This document shows, piece by piece, positions 1 through 7,580 of a stretch of 64,000 bases of DNA (its first letter is position 1; every line of letters begins with the position of its first letter). Source of the stretch: GCA-002050365 sp964237235 (lineage in GTDB: Bacteria; Acidobacteriota; Blastocatellia; Pyrinomonadales; Pyrinomonadaceae); NCBI GenBank assembly GCA_964237235.1, contig CAXSGY010000022.1, forward strand, positions 18,332 to 82,331. The letters run 5' to 3'. A model generated the notes under the pieces. It was not told the origin of the DNA and did no database searches. It was given only the letters and a program-made list of their open reading frames with translations. Position numbers and translations under genes: made by a program.

Positions 1-86
1 AGTTTGCATTCAAAATATATTGACCAAACAACAAATAATTTGCAAAAGTTTTACATTCAAGAGGCGTTTCCCTTTAACCACGAAGC
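1..86 (-). other. Start of third integron cassette (truncated by window edge)
   Basis: After the second attC site the minus strand continues into what should be the next cassette. Only about 86 bp are visible. No convincing reading frame is seen apart from an ATG seven bases from the window edge, which could be a gene start. The assignment rests only on its position after an attC site. Confidence 0.45.
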
Positions 87-198
87 GCATAACGGCTGAG
101 ATGACGTGGGCGAAACTGGCAACACGCAACTCCGGGTTAAAGAATGAACGTTTTTATGAGGCAAGCTGTTTCGCCTCACGTCCATTGATTTGTTGGGC
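87..198 (-). repeat. attC recombination site 2 (112 bp)
   Basis: On the minus strand this reads GCCCAAC (R'') at 198-192 and GTTATGC (R') at 93-87. The two arms pair through GACGTGAGGCGAAAC against its partner with one extra A left unpaired in one arm, the extrahelical-base hallmark of attC. It starts 18 bp after the stop codon of the upstream cassette gene. Both arms are almost identical to the site at 733-844, while the central ~50 bp differ. The R' box departs from GTTRRRY at one position. Confidence 0.87.
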
Positions 199-215
199 GG
201 CTCTTTAGCAGGAAG

Positions 216-629
216 CTACTGATTTACAACATCAACCTGCTTTTCCTGCGTGTCAACGCTCCATTGTGCAACTGTTTTGCCGTTAATCAAATAAGAGACA
301 ACAAAACTATGCGTGGTATCTATTCCGCCGGGTTCACACGGACGACAAACTTCCCAATTGCGTTCTTCTGCGTCAAACCACCAACGACTTTCTGCCGAAA
401 CATATTCTTTTCGTTTAGATTGTTCAGCTTTGGCGTGTTGTGTTTCAACTTCACGGATGAGTTTTTGCTGGCTGCTCCAAACTAAAAATAATGCTTCACA
501 ATGCGGGGGCAAATCGTCCTTTTCTTCAGGCGGAGATTTTGCTTTATTTTGAGCAAAAGTATTTTTGAAAAGAAAAGTCCCGATGCCCAAATAGCCTAAA
601 GTTGAAAGAAGATGTCGCCTTGAAATCAT
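216..629 (-). CDS. Integron cassette protein 2, exported, unknown function
   Basis: A 137-residue protein that I do not recognise. The chosen start, at 629, gives an N-terminus with two arginines (SRRHLLSTLG), a hydrophobic stretch and an Ala-Gln cleavage-like end by residue ~27, so it is probably exported, perhaps by the Tat route. A longer frame back to 701 is open, but the signal peptide argues for the inner ATG. The mature part is charged, with a CRPC motif and several tryptophans. It is the only gene in a cassette bounded by the attC sites at 733-844 and 87-198, so it probably depends on the array promoter. No clear ribosome site is seen. Confidence 0.65.
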   Translation of the reverse strand: MISRRHLLSTLGYLGIGTFLFKNTFAQNKAKSPPEEKDDLPPHCEALFLVWSSQQKLIREVETQHAKAEQSKRKEYVSAESRWWFDAEERNWEVCRPCEPGGIDTTHSFVVSYLINGKTVAQWSVDTQEKQVDVVNQ

Positions 630-732
630 AAATGTAATTGTTTTGCGTTTTGATTTGAAATCTGTTGGTTTTACCACGCAGCCGACGCAAAATCGTTCCA
701 AACAAATCGAATGTTAAAATGTAAGCGCAGCC

Positions 733-844
733 GCCCAACGATTGAGATGACGTGGGGCGAAACCAATTACACGCAACGTCAAATTAACCGCACAAGTTTT
801 TAAAGAGAAGCTGTTTCGCCCTCACGTCCATTGATTTGTTGGGT
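733..844 (-). repeat. attC recombination site 1 (112 bp)
   Basis: On the minus strand this reads ACCCAAC (R'') at 844-838 and GTTGGGC (R') at 739-733, both fitting the attC consensus. The arms GACGTGAGGGCGAAAC and GACGTGGGGCGAAAC pair perfectly except for one extrahelical A, followed by an unpaired spacer of about 7 bases next to the R boxes. It lies 11 bp after the stop of the first cassette gene. It has the same length and nearly the same arms as the site at 87-198. Confidence 0.9.
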
Positions 845-855
845 TTCGCCTTACA

Positions 856-1323
856 TCAACGGACGCTCTTTTTGTCTTTTATCTTGATTTCAGGCTCAAC
901 TACCGAACCGTCCATTTTTACGAGAATGTTGAAAGTGTAATTAGTCTTTTCGACGCATTCTCGCTTGTAACAACTAAAAGAAATATCGTAAATCCATTTT
1001 TGCGTGTCAACTTCACTAAGGTTAATTGTTTTCACATTCCAACCGTCGGTATTTTTCACAAATCGTTTCAAGTTATCTCGCGCAATTGTCAGTGCGTTCG
1101 GTAAAGATAAAGGCGGCTCACCGTTTGACGAATTCCACGATGGAGTATCCTTTACGTCATCGGTTGCTAACTCATAATTGTATTCGCGTCCGTCATACTG
1201 AAATGTTTGACCCATAGCGAAGCCGCGTAGTTTAGTTTGGTCTGATTCGTTAGTTTGTCCTTGTGCGAGTTGAAACAAAGATAGCAACAAAACAACGGAT
1301 AAAAATGTGAATTTGTATTTCAT
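856..1323 (-). CDS. Integron cassette protein 1, secreted, unknown function
   Basis: A 155-residue protein that I do not recognise. It starts at the ATG at 1323, preceded by GGAG five bases upstream on the minus strand; the frame is open back to 1356 without a better site. Residues 1-22 form a signal peptide (MKYKFTF, a Leu/Val-rich core, then QGQ). The mature domain has two cysteines (CYKREC) and a C-terminal strand-like segment ending in a basic tail. As the first cassette it lies immediately beyond attI, so it should be the most strongly transcribed from Pc. The DNA-level context is typical of cassette genes: one short ORF followed closely by attC. Confidence 0.72.
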   Translation of the reverse strand: MKYKFTFLSVVLLLSLFQLAQGQTNESDQTKLRGFAMGQTFQYDGREYNYELATDDVKDTPSWNSSNGEPPLSLPNALTIARDNLKRFVKNTDGWNVKTINLSEVDTQKWIYDISFSCYKRECVEKTNYTFNILVKMDGSVVEPEIKIKDKKSVR

Positions 1324-1387
1324 AAAAACTCCAAAAGAAAACCAAAAACTTTGCATTTAGGATTTTTGTTGGTCAGCAGAACGAGAA

Positions 1388-1394
1388 ACCCAAC
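1388..1394 (-). other. attI recombination core (GTTGGGT)
   Basis: The minus strand reads GTTGGGT here, matching GTTRRRY, at the junction between the intI-proximal region and the first cassette gene (start at 1323). This is where incoming cassettes would be joined, between G and TT. It is 157 bp from the intI start codon. Only the core box is identifiable by eye; accessory integrase-binding repeats cannot be assigned with certainty. Confidence 0.75.
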
Positions 1395-1434
1395 TTTGAT
1401 TTTGGCTGAATTATCATATTTATAGCCAGAAATT

Positions 1435-1463
1435 TTTATATGCCTTTTTTCATAGGAAGTCAA
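1435..1463 (-). promoter_or_regulatory. Cassette promoter Pc
   Basis: On the minus strand TTGACT (1463-1458) is followed by a 17-bp spacer and TATAAA (1440-1435). This is a strong sigma-70-like match aimed at the cassette array, with a predicted start about 35-40 bp before the attI core. It lies in the intI-attI spacer rather than inside intI. Confidence 0.72.
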
Positions 1464-1550
1464 TTAAAAGTTGATTTCGACTGGTGATTTGGGCTATTTT
1501 CATATTAAATCTCAAATTCTGCCTAAAAATTTATGCCGAATTATTAAATT

Positions 1551-2504
1551 ATGTCTAAATTGCTTGACGAAGTACGTGCGGTTTTGCGGGTTCGACACTA
1601 TAGTTATCGCACTGAGAAAACTTATATCGAATGGATTCTTCAATATATTCGTTTTCACAACATCAGACATCCGAATGAGATGGGAGCGGCTGAGATCGAG
1701 GCTTTTTTGTCGCATCTGGCGGTTGATCGCGAGGTGGCGGCTTCGACTCAGAATCAGGCTCTCTCCGCTTTGCTGTTTCTCTACCGCGAGGTCTTGAAAA
1801 TTGATTTGCCGTGGCTTGAAAAATTTACGCCCGCCAAAAAATCCGATCACGTTCCGGTGGTTTTGACCAAAGACGAGGTAAAGTTGATTGTCAAACAACT
1901 CAAAGATACAAATTGGCTCATCGCCGGGTTGCTTTATGGCGCGGGTTTGCGGCTTCAGGAGGCGTTGCGGCTGCGCGTCAAGGACCTGGATTTCGGTTTT
2001 CGGCAAATAGTCGTGCGCGACGGTAAGGGAGCGAAAGATCGGTTCACGGTGCTGCCGAATAGTTTGATCGAACCGCTGCAAAAACAACTGCGGTTTGCTC
2101 AAAAAATTCACGAACAGGATTTGCGAAACGATTTGGGGCGGGTCATGTTGCCGTTCGCGCTGGCGAGAAAGTATCCGGGCGCACAGACGGAATGGGCTTG
2201 GCAATATGTTTTTCCGTCGAAAAGTTTAAGCGTTGACCCGCGTACGGGCAAAAACGGCAGACAGCACGTTTCGCCTTCGAATCTGCAAAAAGCCTTCAAA
2301 GACGCTCTCCGAAAAAGCCGCATTCCGAAAAATGCCAGTCCGCACACGCTCCGACATTCTTTTGCGACGCATCTTTTGCAGGACGGTTATGACATCCGCA
2401 CGATTCAGGATTTGTTAGGACACAAAGAAATTTCGACGACGATGATTTATACACACGTCCTGCAAAACAATCGCCTCGGCGTAAGAAGTCCGATTGATTT
2501 ATAA
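1551..2504 (+). CDS. intI: Integron integrase IntI (tyrosine recombinase)
   Basis: A 317-residue tyrosine recombinase that would catalyse attI x attC and attC x attC recombination. The N-terminal SAM-like DNA-binding domain (~1-85) contains YSYRTEKTYIEWI. The catalytic domain shows Arg in GAGLRLQEALRLR, the H-x-x-R box in HTLRHSFATHLL, the GHK histidine and the nucleophile Tyr in TMIYTHV. Between the first and second boxes lies the segment ARKYPGAQTEWAWQYVFPS, the extra helix region found in IntI proteins and absent from XerC/D; this is the decisive feature. Length is normal for IntI. A weak promoter (TTGATT at 1471, TATTTT at 1495, 18-bp spacer) may drive it. It is divergent from the array. 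All catalytic residues are present, so it looks active. Confidence 0.94.
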   Translation: MSKLLDEVRAVLRVRHYSYRTEKTYIEWILQYIRFHNIRHPNEMGAAEIEAFLSHLAVDREVAASTQNQALSALLFLYREVLKIDLPWLEKFTPAKKSDHVPVVLTKDEVKLIVKQLKDTNWLIAGLLYGAGLRLQEALRLRVKDLDFGFRQIVVRDGKGAKDRFTVLPNSLIEPLQKQLRFAQKIHEQDLRNDLGRVMLPFALARKYPGAQTEWAWQYVFPSKSLSVDPRTGKNGRQHVSPSNLQKAFKDALRKSRIPKNASPHTLRHSFATHLLQDGYDIRTIQDLLGHKEISTTMIYTHVLQNNRLGVRSPIDL

Positions 2505-2525
2505 ACTGAAGGTCATCGTCTGAAA

Positions 2526-3485
2526 CTAATTTTCCCGGTGTTTCAACGCCAGCTTTAAAAAGTTTTCAAATAAGATGCGCCCATCGCGCGATTCGTTCGG
2601 GTGTTCCCAGCGCGTCGGATTTTTCGACCAGTCTTCAAACGATTTTTCGAGGTGAAACTGAACGGTATAAATCAATTGATTGTCGCTGCGCTTGACCATC
2701 ATTTGATTTCTGCACAGGTAAGCGGTCGCCAGTTGTTGAAAGCCTTCGGGAATGCCTTCGACCTGTAAGCCGTGATTTTGCCAGACGCGCAGGATATTGG
2801 CTTCGAGCGTGTAATCCTGCCAGATTCCGCTTTCCGTATCGCCGATGCCTTGGAAAATCGGGTCGGTCGAATCGGTGATTTTAATAAACCGGTATTGATA
2901 CTCGACCACGCGGTTGGCGCGTTTTTCCGATGCGTCCAGATGGTCGAGCGTCATCAATTTATTGCCGAAACTCATCCCGACCAGTTGATGCGCGCCGCAA
3001 ATCGCCAACACGGGAATTTTCGTTTTCTTGATAAAGTTGCCGAATTTTTCGAGCATTTTCGGATTGTAATAATCGAAATCCGAAAGCGTTCCGCTCATCA
3101 CAATCGCATCGGGCGCGAATTGCTTCGCCGCTTCACCGACTTCAGATAAATGCACGGTCAGCGTTTTCGGTTTTTGGACGAGCCGCAAAACGTTTTTGGC
3201 GATATTGTCGCACGCCATACCGGAAATTTTGCGCTCGAACCGCAGCTTACCTTCGCGCGTTCCGTTCCATTCTTTGCGCGCCAAATCTGACAAATCGTCG
3301 TCATAGCGCAGCAAATCGTTGACGATCAAGACTTTAGCGTGTTCGATGCGCTTTTCAATCGGTTCGTAGCGACAGAAAGGTCGTTTATTGAAAGGAAACG
3401 GCAAAGTTTCCGACTGTAAAATGGCTGATGGTGTTCCGTCTAACATATATCGAAAATAAAAGCCAAAATAAATTTGGCTTTTCAA
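2526..3485 (-). CDS. Class I glutamine amidotransferase-like protein
   Basis: A protein of about 306-319 residues; the open frame begins with TTG at 3485 and an ATG at 3446 is an equally plausible start. The central AICGAHQLVG segment carries the nucleophile-elbow Cys of class I amidotransferases, and QFHLEKS near the C-terminus supplies the catalytic His-x-Glu pair. The domain therefore resembles stand-alone GATase1 proteins that hydrolyse glutamine or gamma-glutamyl compounds. No synthetase domain is fused and no biosynthetic partner lies next to it, so the substrate cannot be named. Its N-terminus overlaps the frameshifted small gene at 3482-3686 by a few bases. Confidence 0.7.
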   Translation of the reverse strand: MKSQIYFGFYFRYMLDGTPSAILQSETLPFPFNKRPFCRYEPIEKRIEHAKVLIVNDLLRYDDDLSDLARKEWNGTREGKLRFERKISGMACDNIAKNVLRLVQKPKTLTVHLSEVGEAAKQFAPDAIVMSGTLSDFDYYNPKMLEKFGNFIKKTKIPVLAICGAHQLVGMSFGNKLMTLDHLDASEKRANRVVEYQYRFIKITDSTDPIFQGIGDTESGIWQDYTLEANILRVWQNHGLQVEGIPEGFQQLATAYLCRNQMMVKRSDNQLIYTVQFHLEKSFEDWSKNPTRWEHPNESRDGRILFENFLKLALKHREN

Positions 3486-3686
3486 AGGATTATATCATCA
3501 TTTAATTCTGCGTAAAGGCTTTGGTAGGCAAAACACTTAAATTCGGCTGCACCGCATTGGTCGAGACGATTTAAAGTGCAGAGAATATATTCGTCGGGAT
3601 CGTCTTTCTTTTCACAGCTTTGACAAAGCTCCGGTTAGCGGAATCAGCGCGGGATTTATTTCATTTCCGTCATCATCGTAAAACAT
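3482..3686 (-). pseudogene. Small CxxC protein gene broken by a frameshift
   Basis: From the ATG at 3686 the minus strand encodes MFYDDDGNEINPALIP and then stops. Shifting by one base at about 3637 gives a continuous second half containing ELCQSCEKKDDPDEY, ILCTLNRLDQ and EFKCFAYQSL up to a TGA at 3484. Joined, this would be a protein of about 67 residues with four or five cysteines, one CxxC pair, resembling a small conserved protein I have seen in other bacteria but cannot name. A real one-base insertion or a sequencing error would look the same. Confidence 0.5.
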
Positions 3687-3700
3687 TTTTCGATAAAAAT

Positions 3701-4177
3701 TCAGCTTTTTCTCTGCTTCGTCGTTTGTTTGAATTCGGGCATCAGTGAACCCGCGCCGATTTCGTCTATTTCGTGGCGTATTTCCCTGATTAAATTTGAA
3801 CGGACGCGACCTCTGACCGGCGCGGTTTTATCGCCGGTTTGCGTTTCGAGCAGCAAGAGAGTTTTTTGCCACGAAGATTCGAGTTCGTCGGCGAGCGTCG
3901 AGATTTTTGTAATATCGTAGGGAACGGCGATTGACGGACAACCGATGCGCGCGAAAATTTGTAAATATCTGGCGGTTGATAAATCCGGGCAGGAAAAGCG
4001 TTGATTGCCGACCTTCAATTCGACTCCGAGCAATGTGTGTTGGACGACGGCGCGGTTTTCACGTCGCGGAATTTCGAGTCTGTGCGCGCGTGTGCGCTGC
4101 GTTCGAACTTTGGCGCAGTAAATTTCGGGCAGCCATTCCGCGCCGAGTTTTTCCTTTATTTCCGCCGCAATGTCCAT
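3701..4177 (-). CDS. Hypothetical protein, 158 residues
   Basis: I do not recognise this protein. It begins MDIAAEIKEKLGAEWLPEIY, has a basic middle (RTQRTRAHRLEIPRRENR) and a second half with GCPSIAVPYDITKI followed by a helix (LADELESSWQKTLLLLETQ) and a basic tail. There is no signal peptide or membrane segment, so it is probably cytoplasmic. It is followed 14 bp later by the broken small CxxC gene and may share a transcript with it. Upstream (to the right) is the 7-bp-unit hairpin after nuoN. Confidence 0.5.
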   Translation of the reverse strand: MDIAAEIKEKLGAEWLPEIYCAKVRTQRTRAHRLEIPRRENRAVVQHTLLGVELKVGNQRFSCPDLSTARYLQIFARIGCPSIAVPYDITKISTLADELESSWQKTLLLLETQTGDKTAPVRGRVRSNLIREIRHEIDEIGAGSLMPEFKQTTKQRKS

Positions 4178-4190
4178 CGGAAGACTGTTA

Positions 4191-4270
4191 AAAACTAAAA
4201 ACTAAAAACTAATAGTGAAAAGCGAAAGGTGAAACTTAATCGTTTTTCACTATTAGTTTTTCACTCGTCA
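4191..4270. repeat. Heptad-unit inverted repeat downstream of nuoN
   Basis: The left arm is a run of AAAAACT units (period 7) leading into AATAGTGAAAA; the right arm is its complement. Positions 4204-4221 and 4244-4261 pair perfectly over 18 bp with a 22-base loop. It follows the last nuo gene and could end or protect its transcript. It has the same design as the elements at 7494, 12500, 25501, 27483 and 52486 but a different 7-mer. Confidence 0.75.
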
Positions 4271-4276
4271 CTAATT

Positions 4277-5818
4277 TCATTTTTCCGCCGTTATCGTGAT
4301 TGCCGGCGCGTGCGAAAATCTTTCGATCACGCTGTCGCTGAAAATTCCGAAGTAAAAAACTCCCGCGATTGTAATAACCAGAACCGCCGCCAATGCCGTG
4401 GGAATTTTCGGCGCGGACCAATCGTCCGAGCGTTCGCGGAAAAACATCACGACGATCAGGCGCAGATAATAATAAGCAGAAATCGCCGTGTTGATAACCG
4501 CGAACACGACCAAAACCGTCAAAAGCGGCTCGCCGGCTTCGAGCGCAGGGCGAAAAACTAAAACTTTTCCCATAAATCCGGCGGTCAAAGGCAATCCAAG
4601 CAGGGAAAGCATAAACAATGAAAGCGAAAATGCCAGCACCGGAGACTTAAAGCCGATGCCGTTGTAATCTTCAAATTCCGTGCGGCGGTCGTTTTTCTGC
4701 GCGAGCAGAGCGACGACGGCGAACGCGCCCAAATTCGTAATCGCGTAGGTCAGCATATAAAAAGCGACCGAAGCGATTGCCGCATCGCGCTTTTCAGGCG
4801 AAGTCGCCACGCCCGCGCCGATAAACCCGACGAGCGCGTAACCGGCGTGAGCGATTGACGAATATGCAAGCATTCGCTTGACGTTATTCTGCACAATTGC
4901 CGCAATATTGCCGACGGTCATCGTCAAGATTCCCATAATTGACAACGCCGTTATCCAGGAGTCGTGCAGATAAGTCGAAGCCGCTGCGTTTGCGACGAGC
5001 GGAAAGCCGAGAACGAAGACGCGGACGAATGAAGCGAACGCCGCCGATTTCGGTCCCGCCGCCATAAACGCCGTGATTGGAGTCGGCGCGCCTTCGTAAA
5101 CGTCGGGTGTCCAGACGTGAAACGGCACGGTGGCGACCTTAAAACCGAAGCCGATAATCAGCATCGCGCCGCCGATTAATAAAAGAGCTGGAAAATTCGG
5201 ATGAGAAATTTTCGCGGCGATTTCCGAGATGTTTGTCGTCCCGGTCGCGCCGTAAATCAAAGCCATCCCGTAAAGCAGAAAGGCGGACGCGAACGAACCT
5301 AAAATAAAATACTTCATCGCCGATTCGTTCGAGCGCAGATCGGTTTTTCGCAAGCCCGCCATCACATACGTCGCAATCGAAGACGTTTCGAGACCGAGAA
5401 AAATAATTACTAAATTATTGCCCGAAGCCATAAACATCATTCCGACCGTCGCAAACAAAAGAAGGCAATGATATTCGCCGATTGGCACGTCTTCGCGTTC
5501 GATCCAAACCGACGAAATCAAAATCGTCAGAGCCGTAACGAGTAGAAACACGAACGAAAAGCCGATTCGTAAGTTGTCGTTGGCGATCATTCCGCTCCAC
5601 GCCGACGAATACGAGCCGTCGTTCCACATCAAACCGAGCAGAACGGCGGAAAACGCGATGCCGATCAGGGAAATCGCGCCGGTTACGTAACGCTGTCGGG
5701 GCGCGAAGCTGTCGAAAAGCATCACGATCACGCCGGTAATCGCCAGCATCGTTTCCGGCAAAATCGCCGAAATATCCGCGTTCGGGCTGACTAAACTTGC
5801 TAAAATTTCTGTGTTCAT
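4277..5818 (-). CDS. nuoN: NADH-quinone oxidoreductase subunit N
   Basis: A 513-residue membrane protein of the antiporter-like (Mrp/complex I) family, one of the proton-pumping modules of complex I. About 14 hydrophobic segments are visible. The family core appears as a GLETSSIATYVMAG segment (TM5 Glu), a Lys in the VATVPFHVWTPDVYEGAPTP region and a Lys in NNVKRMLAYSSIAHAGY, the residues of the proton path. Length is close to the usual 480-510. It is the last nuo gene on the minus strand, 44 bp after nuoM, and is followed by a hairpin. Confidence 0.97.
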   Translation of the reverse strand: MNTEILASLVSPNADISAILPETMLAITGVIVMLFDSFAPRQRYVTGAISLIGIAFSAVLLGLMWNDGSYSSAWSGMIANDNLRIGFSFVFLLVTALTILISSVWIEREDVPIGEYHCLLLFATVGMMFMASGNNLVIIFLGLETSSIATYVMAGLRKTDLRSNESAMKYFILGSFASAFLLYGMALIYGATGTTNISEIAAKISHPNFPALLLIGGAMLIIGFGFKVATVPFHVWTPDVYEGAPTPITAFMAAGPKSAAFASFVRVFVLGFPLVANAAASTYLHDSWITALSIMGILTMTVGNIAAIVQNNVKRMLAYSSIAHAGYALVGFIGAGVATSPEKRDAAIASVAFYMLTYAITNLGAFAVVALLAQKNDRRTEFEDYNGIGFKSPVLAFSLSLFMLSLLGLPLTAGFMGKVLVFRPALEAGEPLLTVLVVFAVINTAISAYYYLRLIVVMFFRERSDDWSAPKIPTALAAVLVITIAGVFYFGIFSDSVIERFSHAPAITITAEK

Positions 5819-5862
5819 TTTTGATCTCGCCGCGAAAAATTTAGAAAAATTCCGCGGGATTT

Positions 5863-7482
5863 TTATTCGTGTCCGACTGTTTTCTCGGTTGTCGCCGGTC
5901 TAAGATTCGTTTCCGCTTTTTCAATCGTGCCGCCTGCCGGATTCGTTAAGCGTCCTTCAATCGCCGCGACGCTTTCACGCGAAGCATTCGTAAACGGCGA
6001 AGGATAAACGCCCATAAAGACCATCAGGAAAAGCAGCGGCGCGATCAGTCCGATTTCGCGCCAATTTAAATCGCGCAGAACATTATTTTTCGGATTAGTA
6101 ATTTTGCCGAAGAAAACGCGCTGCACCATCCAGAGCAAATAAACCGCGGCGAAAATCACGCCCGTTCCAGCGAACATCGTCGCTATGTAATTCCAATTCC
6201 AGTTAAAGAAGCGAATAGTGTCGAGCGCGTGCGAATTCCACATTCCGATCATCGTTAAAAATTCGCCGACAAAACCGTTCAAAAAGGGAAGTCCGATTGA
6301 CGACATTGTTGTAAAAACGAAAATCGTCGCGTAAACCGGCATTCGATTGGCGATGCCGCCGTATTCGGTAATCGCTCTCGTGTGGCGGCGTTCGTATATA
6401 AATCCGACGAGCAGAAACAGCGCGCCGGTCGAGATACCGTGATTGAGCATTTGATAAAGCGCGCCCTGCATTCCCATTTCGGTGAACGAAAACATTCCCA
6501 AAATCACGAAACCCATATGCGCGACCGACGAATACGCGACCAATCTTTTAATATCCGGCTGCACCATTGCGACCAGCGCGCCGTAGATAATTCCGATGAC
6601 CGCGAGCAGAATGAACAGCCACGCGAATTCGCGCGACGCTTCGGGGAACAGCGTGAAATTAAAGCGCATCAAACCGTAAGTTCCCATTTTCAGCATTACG
6701 GCGGCTAAGATCACCGAACCGGCGGTCGGAGCTTCGGTATGCGCGTCGGGTAGCCACGTGTGGAACGGAAACAGCGGAACTTTGATGGCAAATGCGAGCG
6801 CGAACGCGAAGAAAATTAACGTTCCGGCTGAACCGGCAAGCAAACGCGGATTAGCTTTCAGCGCGTTCAAAAGCACGACATAATCAAACGACTGCGTGCC
6901 GGTCAGATAATATAAAGCGACAATCGCCGCGAGCATCAGAAGGCTGCCGAGCGCGGTATAAACGAAAAATTTGACCGCCGCGTAAACGCGGTTTTCGCCG
7001 CCCCAAATGCCGATCAAAAAGAACATCGGAACTAACGACGCTTCAAAAAACAAATAGAAAACCAGCAAATCGAGCGACATAAAAACGCCGAGCATTGCGC
7101 TTTCCAAAAGCAAAAGAAAAGCGTAAAAAGCCGTTGCCCGTTTCTCGACCGCGTGCCACGTCGAAAGAATCGCAATCGGCATAATAAACGTCGTCAAAAT
7201 CACGAGCCACAAAGATAAACCGTCAACGCCGATGTGATAATTCGTATTGATCGCTTTGATCCAGGGGATATTTTTCTCGAAGAAAAATCCGTTCGACGAA
7301 ACTGCGCCCTGATCGAAAATCAGCATCAGGGACGCGAGAAAATTAACGATTGTAAACGCGAGCGTGATCCATTTCAAATTGCTTTCCTGCTTCCAAAAAA
7401 GCGCGTGTCCGACGACGGCAAGCGCGCCGAATGCCGGAAGCAAAATCAAAATCGTTAAAAGATTTTCTGTTATTAAATCCAT
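5863..7482 (-). CDS. nuoM: NADH-quinone oxidoreductase subunit M
   Basis: A 539-residue antiporter-like subunit of complex I with about 14 membrane segments. The signatures FFEASLVPMFFLIGIWGG (TM5 Glu), KVPLFPFHTWLPDAHTEAPT and DIKRLVAYSSVAHMGFV carry the conserved proton-channel residues. The C-terminal tail beyond the last helix is about 30 residues longer than usual and hydrophilic, ending in VGHE. It follows nuoL across a 98-bp gap that holds a heptad-unit hairpin. Confidence 0.97.
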   Translation of the reverse strand: MDLITENLLTILILLPAFGALAVVGHALFWKQESNLKWITLAFTIVNFLASLMLIFDQGAVSSNGFFFEKNIPWIKAINTNYHIGVDGLSLWLVILTTFIMPIAILSTWHAVEKRATAFYAFLLLLESAMLGVFMSLDLLVFYLFFEASLVPMFFLIGIWGGENRVYAAVKFFVYTALGSLLMLAAIVALYYLTGTQSFDYVVLLNALKANPRLLAGSAGTLIFFAFALAFAIKVPLFPFHTWLPDAHTEAPTAGSVILAAVMLKMGTYGLMRFNFTLFPEASREFAWLFILLAVIGIIYGALVAMVQPDIKRLVAYSSVAHMGFVILGMFSFTEMGMQGALYQMLNHGISTGALFLLVGFIYERRHTRAITEYGGIANRMPVYATIFVFTTMSSIGLPFLNGFVGEFLTMIGMWNSHALDTIRFFNWNWNYIATMFAGTGVIFAAVYLLWMVQRVFFGKITNPKNNVLRDLNWREIGLIAPLLFLMVFMGVYPSPFTNASRESVAAIEGRLTNPAGGTIEKAETNLRPATTEKTVGHE

Positions 7483-7493
7483 ACTGTTTTGTT

Positions 7494-7575
7494 AAAGGTT
7501 CAAAGTTCAGGGTTGAAGGTTGCTGAAGAAAACTTTGAACCTTGAACTTTGAACCTTGAACTTTGAACCTTAAAC
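7494..7575. repeat. Heptad-unit inverted repeat between nuoL and nuoM
   Basis: The right arm is alternating TTGAACC/TTGAACT 7-mers; the left arm is a more degenerate complement (AAAGGTTCAAAGTTCAGGG). The stem fills almost the whole nuoL-nuoM spacer. The same 7-mer type recurs at 52486-52618 upstream of kdsB. Confidence 0.75.
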
Positions 7576-7580
7576 CTAAA

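Larger units (their letters stand above)
1..2504. mobile_element. Chromosomal integron (intI, attI, Pc, two complete cassettes, part of a third)
   Basis: The integrase gene on the + strand is divergent from a cassette array read on the minus strand. Between them sit an outward promoter and a GTTGGGT core. Two 112-bp sites with RYYYAAC...GTTRRRY ends, near-identical arms, variable centres and an unpaired base in one arm follow each cassette gene. This is the canonical integron plan. The close similarity of the two attC sites is what a sedentary chromosomal integron shows, in contrast to mobile integrons with heterogeneous attC sites. The array continues off the left edge, so its size is unknown. 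Confidence 0.9.

Noticed and set aside
20..208. Open frame of 62 codons on the + strand
   Set aside because: It runs through an attC site on the strand opposite to the cassette genes; the frame is explained by the recombination site.
544..738. Minus-strand open frame of 64 codons starting inside attC 1
   Set aside because: It overlaps the cassette 2 gene in another frame and begins in the attC R' box; the frame with a signal peptide is preferred.
1512..2204. 230-codon frame antisense to intI
   Set aside because: A shadow of the integrase gene; composition is rich in Arg/Gln/Phe and no motif is present.
1551..2504. Reading intI as a XerC/XerD chromosome-resolution recombinase
   Set aside because: The IntI-specific insert, the divergent cassette array and attC/attI sites fit an integron integrase.
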